A stretch of DNA of 26,628 bases, from positions 1 through 26,628 of the forward strand of contig PXBQ01000192.1 of NCBI GenBank assembly GCA_003566875.1. Direction: 5' to 3'. The position numbers and the translations under genes were made by a program. A model generated the notes under the pieces. It ran no database searches and had not been told where the DNA came from. It saw only the letters and a list, made by a program, of their open reading frames with translations. Shown in pieces: positions 24,045 through 26,628 of this stretch (position 1 is its first letter; each line of letters opens with the position of its first letter). The DNA comes from Spirochaetaceae bacterium (GTDB taxonomy: Bacteria; Spirochaetota; Spirochaetia; DSM-27196; PXBQ01).

Positions 24045-24076
24045 TGCCCGGAGAGAGTCGAATTATCGAAGTTCTC

Positions 24077-24110
24077 ACCGACATCATCCGGAGCGGGGTC
24101 GGTACGTTTT
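24077..24110 (+). terminator. Weak possible terminator after the CRP-like gene
   Basis: ACCGAC (24077-24082) can pair with GTCGGT (24098-24103) across a 15-nt loop, followed by ACG and TTTT. The stem is short and the loop long, so this is only a candidate end for the plus-strand cNMP gene pair. Confidence 0.25.
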
Positions 24111-24124
24111 CTGGGGAAGGGGAA

Positions 24125-24196
24125 AGCCAGAACGCGGATTCGAACCGCGGACCTGCTCATTACGAGTGAGCTGCTCTACCACTGAGCTATCCTGGC
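24125..24196 (-). tRNA. tRNA-Thr, anticodon CGT
   Basis: The minus strand folds into a full cloverleaf. The acceptor arm is GCCAGGA with TTCTGGC, and the D arm is GCTC-AGTGGTA-GAGC. The anticodon arm is GCTCA-CTCGTAA-TGAGC, with CGT in the middle of the loop. The T arm is CGCGG-TTCGAAT-CCGCG. All stems pair, with one G-U in the acceptor. Anticodon CGT reads the ACG codon, which is common in this GC-rich window. The discriminator base is T and no CCA is encoded, so CCA must be added by nucleotidyltransferase. It stands alone between plus-strand genes. Confidence 0.95.
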
Positions 24197-24215
24197 GATT
24201 TTCTTACGAGGCCGG

Positions 24216-24244
24216 AGTATAGATCATATCCCGAAAAATGGAAA
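24216..24244 (-). promoter_or_regulatory. Promoter of the tRNA-Thr gene
   Basis: On the minus strand, TTTCCA (24239-24244) and TATACT (24216-24221) are spaced by 17 nt. The predicted start is about 13 nt before the mature tRNA 5' end, a short leader typical of a single tRNA gene. Confidence 0.6.
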
Positions 24245-24306
24245 TACCCTCTCACGAGAATCCGTCGGTTCTCCGATAAATAAGTAAGTAGTGTGGGGAG
24301 GGAACC

Positions 24307-25170
24307 GTGGTTCGGGGAATGTACACAGCTGCAAGCGGCATGACCGCGCAGCAACACCGGCTTGACGCGTTGACGAACAACCTGGCCAACGTCGACACGA
24401 CCGGTTTCAAACGCGACCAGGCCGTGTATAAGGCTTTTCCGGAGCTTCTGCTTCGCAGGATGAGCGACGACGGCGTCCTGCGCATTCCGTATCGAGCGCA
24501 GATGCCGTGGGGTTCGATCGACAAGGCACCGGTGGTCGGCCGCCTTGGAACGGGTGTGGAACTCAACGAGATATACACGATTTTCGAGCAAGGCAGCTTC
24601 AAGGAGTCCGGTAACCCGTTCGACCTCGCTCTCGAGGGGCGAGGTTTTTTCGTCGTCGAGACACCGAACGGAGAAAGATTGACGCGTAACGGGAGTTTCC
24701 ACGTCGACCCGTCCGGATACCTTGTGACGAAAGACGGTTTCCCGGTTCTCGGCGAAGAAGGGCCGATTCGTGTGACGATGAACAACTTCGTCGTCGACGA
24801 GGACGGACGCGTTTTTGCGAACGATGTATACCGAGACCCGGACCGACTGGTTTCGATGATCGAGAACCAATGGGAAGAGACGATCGAACTCGACCGGCTT
24901 CGGTTGGTCGAAGTGCCGAACGATCGGTATCTCGAGAAACAAGGTTCGAGCCTGTGGCGGACCACGTGGGACTCGGGCGACGCGGAGATCGCCGCAGAGG
25001 GCTTTCGACCCCGCGTTCATCAGGGTTTTCTCGAGACCGCAAACGTGAATCCGGTCACCGAAATGGTGGAGATGATCGAGGTGAACCGGGCGTACGAAGC
25101 GAATCAGAAGGTTATTCAAACGCAGGATGCGACGACCGGCAAGTTGATCAACGAAGTCTTGCGAATGTAG
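24307..25170 (+). CDS. flgF: Flagellar basal-body rod protein FlgF (FlhO)
   Basis: This 287-residue proximal-rod protein is exported through the flagellar type III apparatus. The N-terminal rod motif, MVRGMYTAASGMTAQQHRLD followed by LTNNLANVDTTGFKR, is typical of FlgF/FlgG. A central FlgG-like domain contains the ALEGRGFFVV and LTRNGSFHVDPSGYLVT segments. The C-terminal helix (ANVNPVTEMVEMIEVNRAYE, and on to LINEVLRM) is the conserved rod-assembly end. I call it FlgF because it precedes a second, more FlgG-like copy and is slightly longer. The GTG start has a strong GGGGAGGG just upstream. The gene pair order matches what I recall of flhO-flgG in Borrelia and Treponema. Its promoter was not identified with confidence. 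Confidence 0.9.
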   Translation: MVRGMYTAASGMTAQQHRLDALTNNLANVDTTGFKRDQAVYKAFPELLLRRMSDDGVLRIPYRAQMPWGSIDKAPVVGRLGTGVELNEIYTIFEQGSFKESGNPFDLALEGRGFFVVETPNGERLTRNGSFHVDPSGYLVTKDGFPVLGEEGPIRVTMNNFVVDEDGRVFANDVYRDPDRLVSMIENQWEETIELDRLRLVEVPNDRYLEKQGSSLWRTTWDSGDAEIAAEGFRPRVHQGFLETANVNPVTEMVEMIEVNRAYEANQKVIQTQDATTGKLINEVLRM

Positions 25171-25182
25171 TGAGGTAGAAAA

Positions 25183-25977
25183 ATGGTACGTTCCCTTTGG
25201 ACCGCAGCGGCCGGCATGAATGGACAGCAGTTCAATATCGACACGATCGCGAATAATCTCTCTAACGTGAACACGACCGGTTTCAAGAAAAACCGACCCG
25301 ATTTTGAGGATCTCTTGTACCAGACCGTCCGGACCGCCGGCACCCCGGCGACCGAGAACACCTTGGTTCCGGTCGGAGAACAGTTTGGTCACGGTGTTCG
25401 CGTCGCGGCGACGCAGAAGATTTTCACGCAAGGATCGCTTCAAAACACCGATGTCGTCAGCGACATCGCGATCGAGGGCGAAGGATTCTTTCGCGTCTTG
25501 ACGTACGACGGCTCGTTTGCGTACACACGCGACGGTGCGTTCAAGATCGACTCGAATGGTCAGTTCGTCACGTCGAAAGGGTATCGTGTTGTCCCGGATA
25601 TCATTATGCCCGAGGGCTTCATACGCGAATCGATCGCGATCTCGGCCGACGGGCGCGTCTCGGTGAACCTTCCGGGGATCGACGATCCGATCGACGTCGC
25701 TCAAATCGAAGTCTACCGATTCGTGAACCCGGCAGGTTTGACCGCCGTCGGTGAGAACCTCTTCAAGGTCACGTCTGCGTCGGGCGATCCGATCGCCGGG
25801 CAACCGGGGTTCGACGGGATGGGCCGGCTTCTGCACAAATTTATCGAAATGAGCAATGTTGAAGCGGTAAACGAGATGGTAAACATGATTGTCGCGCAAA
25901 GAGCGTACGAGATGAGTTCAAAGGCGATTCAGACCTCGGACACGATGCTGGGAATCGCGGCAAATCTCAAACGATAA
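25183..25977 (+). CDS. flgG: Flagellar basal-body distal rod protein FlgG
   Basis: This 264-residue distal-rod protein has the normal length for FlgG. It starts MVRSLWTAAAGMNGQQ, followed by the NNLSNVNTTGFKK rod signature. The central domain holds IAIEGEGFFRVL and YTRDGAFKIDSNGQFVT. The C-terminus contains EMSNVEAVNEMVNMIVAQRAYE and ends SDTMLGIAANLKR, the conserved coiled-coil closing helix. The ATG at 25183 has GAGGT a short distance before it and lies 12 nt after the flgF stop, so the two are translated from one message. In spirochaetes the rod sits in the periplasm and drives internal flagella. Confidence 0.95.
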   Translation: MVRSLWTAAAGMNGQQFNIDTIANNLSNVNTTGFKKNRPDFEDLLYQTVRTAGTPATENTLVPVGEQFGHGVRVAATQKIFTQGSLQNTDVVSDIAIEGEGFFRVLTYDGSFAYTRDGAFKIDSNGQFVTSKGYRVVPDIIMPEGFIRESIAISADGRVSVNLPGIDDPIDVAQIEVYRFVNPAGLTAVGENLFKVTSASGDPIAGQPGFDGMGRLLHKFIEMSNVEAVNEMVNMIVAQRAYEMSSKAIQTSDTMLGIAANLKR

Positions 25978-26002
25978 AGCCCGTTCAACGAAGGAATAAG
26001 GC

Positions 26003-26344
26003 ATGATCGACGCAGTATTTGATCGTCACACTGTCGCGAACGCGCGGACGCCTGAAATGCCGCGCGTCCCGGTCAACGCCGATGAGGCGCGGCTGCGAGA
26101 AGTCACGCGCGATTTTGAGGCGATTTTTGTGAAAACGATGCTTGATTCGATGCGAAACACATTGAACCGAGAGTCACGCATGTTCGACGGCGGCATGGCC
26201 GAAGAGTTCTTTGAGGACATGCTTTATGAACAGTACGCAAAGAGAATGACCGAGACCGCGCGTCTCGGAATCGCCGATCTTTTGTATCAGCAGCTCTCGC
26301 CACAGGTTTCGACCGTTCCCGCGCGTGACGCGTATCGTGAATAA
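26003..26344 (+). CDS. flgJ: FlgJ-type rod-binding protein without muramidase domain
   Basis: This 113-residue protein contains only the rod-binding (rod-cap) half of FlgJ. The key block is RDFEAIFVKTMLDSMRNTL at about 35-55. MFDGGMAEEFFEDMLYEQYA follows at about 60-80, and then a helix with TARLGIADLLYQQL. The C-terminal peptidoglycan hydrolase domain found in enterobacterial FlgJ is absent, as in many bacteria where a separate enzyme opens the wall. The ATG is preceded by AAGGAATAAGG. The gene is 25 nt after flgG and ends the rod operon. The sequence after it turns distinctly AT-rich up to the sigma-54 promoter. Confidence 0.85.
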   Translation: MIDAVFDRHTVANARTPEMPRVPVNADEARLREVTRDFEAIFVKTMLDSMRNTLNRESRMFDGGMAEEFFEDMLYEQYAKRMTETARLGIADLLYQQLSPQVSTVPARDAYRE

Positions 26345-26467
26345 CCAAAACGCCGGTACCGTATGATAAAGTGAACAGTTTTAGTGATTCTTTTCGCTCG
26401 GCCTGGCGCGGTTTTTTTAAATCTATTCCACGTAGAAAGTTATATGTTGTGCTTGTTGTTTGTATCA

Positions 26468-26484
26468 TTGGCACGCTATTTGCA
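26468..26484 (+). promoter_or_regulatory. Sigma-54 (RpoN) -24/-12 promoter of the sigma factor gene
   Basis: TTGGCACG, four bases, then TTGCA form an exact match to the sigma-54 consensus. GG (26470-26471) and GC (26482-26483) are separated by exactly 10 nt. The predicted start is near 26495, giving a leader of about 12 nt that carries the AGGAG ribosome-binding site at 26496-26500. Sigma-54 promoters need an enhancer-binding ATPase; none is encoded in the window. Confidence 0.85.
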
Positions 26485-26506
26485 TCATTAATGCCAGGAG
26501 CACGGC

Positions 26507-26628
26507 ATGGAAAAGAAGAATAGTTCTAAAACCGATAACGAATCGCTGAAAGCATACTTCGAAGAAATAAAAAAAACAACGCTCCTGACTTTTGAAGAGG
26601 AGCTGGACCTCTCTAAAAGGATCGAAAA
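26507..26628 (+). CDS. Sigma-70-family RNA polymerase sigma factor, N-terminus only (RpoS-like candidate)
   Basis: Forty complete codons are present before the window ends. After a short lysine/serine-rich leader (MEKKNSSKTDN), residues 12-40 match sigma-70 region 1.2: ESLKAYFEEI, LLTFEEELDLSKRIE. There is no region 1.1, so it is a group 2 or 3 alternative sigma and not the housekeeping RpoD. AGGAG lies 6 nt before the ATG. The sigma-54 promoter and the place after flagellar rod genes recall Borrelia rpoS, which as I remember follows the flhO-flgG-flgA-flgI genes and is driven by RpoN. RpoS identity is inference, since regions 2-4 are outside the window. Confidence 0.75.
   Translation, partial: MEKKNSSKTDNESLKAYFEEIKKTTLLTFEEELDLSKRIE

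Noticed and set aside
24273..24279. CCGATAA upstream of flgF, resembling a sigma-28 -10 element.
   Set aside because: No TAAA-type -35 is found about 15 nt upstream, so a flagellar sigma-28 promoter is not supported.
24187..25899. A 570-codon open frame on the minus strand across flgF and flgG.
   Set aside because: It is fully antisense to two clear flagellar rod genes and resembles no family. It arises because their GC-rich codon pattern suppresses stops on the other strand.
26395..26418. Possible terminator after flgJ: a GC-rich stretch followed by seven T residues.
   Set aside because: Only about four base pairs can form before the T tract, so the hairpin is too weak to call without a folding calculation.
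1..26628. Insertion sequences, phage genes, CRISPR arrays, toxin-antitoxin pairs or integration sites.
   Set aside because: None were seen. The coding content is dense and core-like, and the tRNA-Thr is not flanked by an integrase or a repeated tRNA 3' end.

Overview
The window looks like chromosomal DNA from a GC-rich, flagellated spirochaete with an outer membrane, most likely a free-living member of the Spirochaetales. The strongest taxonomic marker is a P83/100-family protein (10031-11644), which resembles the Borrelia P83/100 antigen at both its N-terminal and C-terminal domains. Supporting signs are the single-chain glycyl-tRNA synthetase, the fused PyrB-PyrI aspartate transcarbamoylase, the Mla/MCE lipid-transport genes, and flagellar rod genes followed directly by a sigma factor gene. 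The species cannot be named from the sequence alone. No insertion sequence, phage gene, CRISPR array or recent transfer signature was seen.

Layout. (1) 1-6585, plus strand: a 5'-truncated AlaA-like aminotransferase, then gltX, glyS and tyrS, then a two-gene ABC transporter (permease and ATPase) joined to tyrS by start/stop overlaps. (2) 6419-8169, minus strand: the NADH-sensing repressor Rex followed by a stand-alone RlmK-type 23S rRNA methyltransferase. The methyltransferase C-terminus runs 167 nt antisense into the ABC ATPase. (3) 8369-13214, plus strand: a secreted beta-propeller/HEAT protein, the P83/100 protein and the fused pyrBI. (4) 13236-22165, minus strand: an Mce module (MlaE, MlaF, long MlaD), a TPR lipoprotein, a LysM-M23 peptidase and a PEGA protein. 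These end in a structured 3' UTR with a strong terminator. A class A penicillin-binding protein and a small ParB-like protein follow. (5) 22388-24044, plus strand: two adjacent cyclic-nucleotide-receptor-fold proteins, one with TPRs and one with a winged helix. (6) 24125-24196, minus strand: tRNA-Thr(CGT). (7) 24307-26628, plus strand: flgF, flgG, a short FlgJ-type rod protein, and the first 40 codons of a sigma-70-family factor.

The genes fall into three themes: translation (three tRNA synthetases, one rRNA methyltransferase, one tRNA), envelope construction (Mce transport, LysM-M23, PBP1A, PEGA, P83/100) and motility with regulation (Rex, cNMP proteins, rod genes, sigma factor). The most striking signal is a perfect sigma-54 -24/-12 promoter immediately upstream of the sigma factor gene. 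This recalls the RpoN-to-RpoS cascade of Borrelia. Other items worth attention are a possible 3'-UTR small RNA with a C-rich, anti-Shine-Dalgarno-like loop, promoters that abut the start codons of envelope genes, a ParB-fold protein whose DNA-binding half is replaced by a basic amphipathic tail, and a missing zinc ligand in PyrBI.

All statements about promoters, terminators and RNAs come from reading the sequence by eye. No search, folding or alignment program was run. Family comparisons rely on remembered family features.
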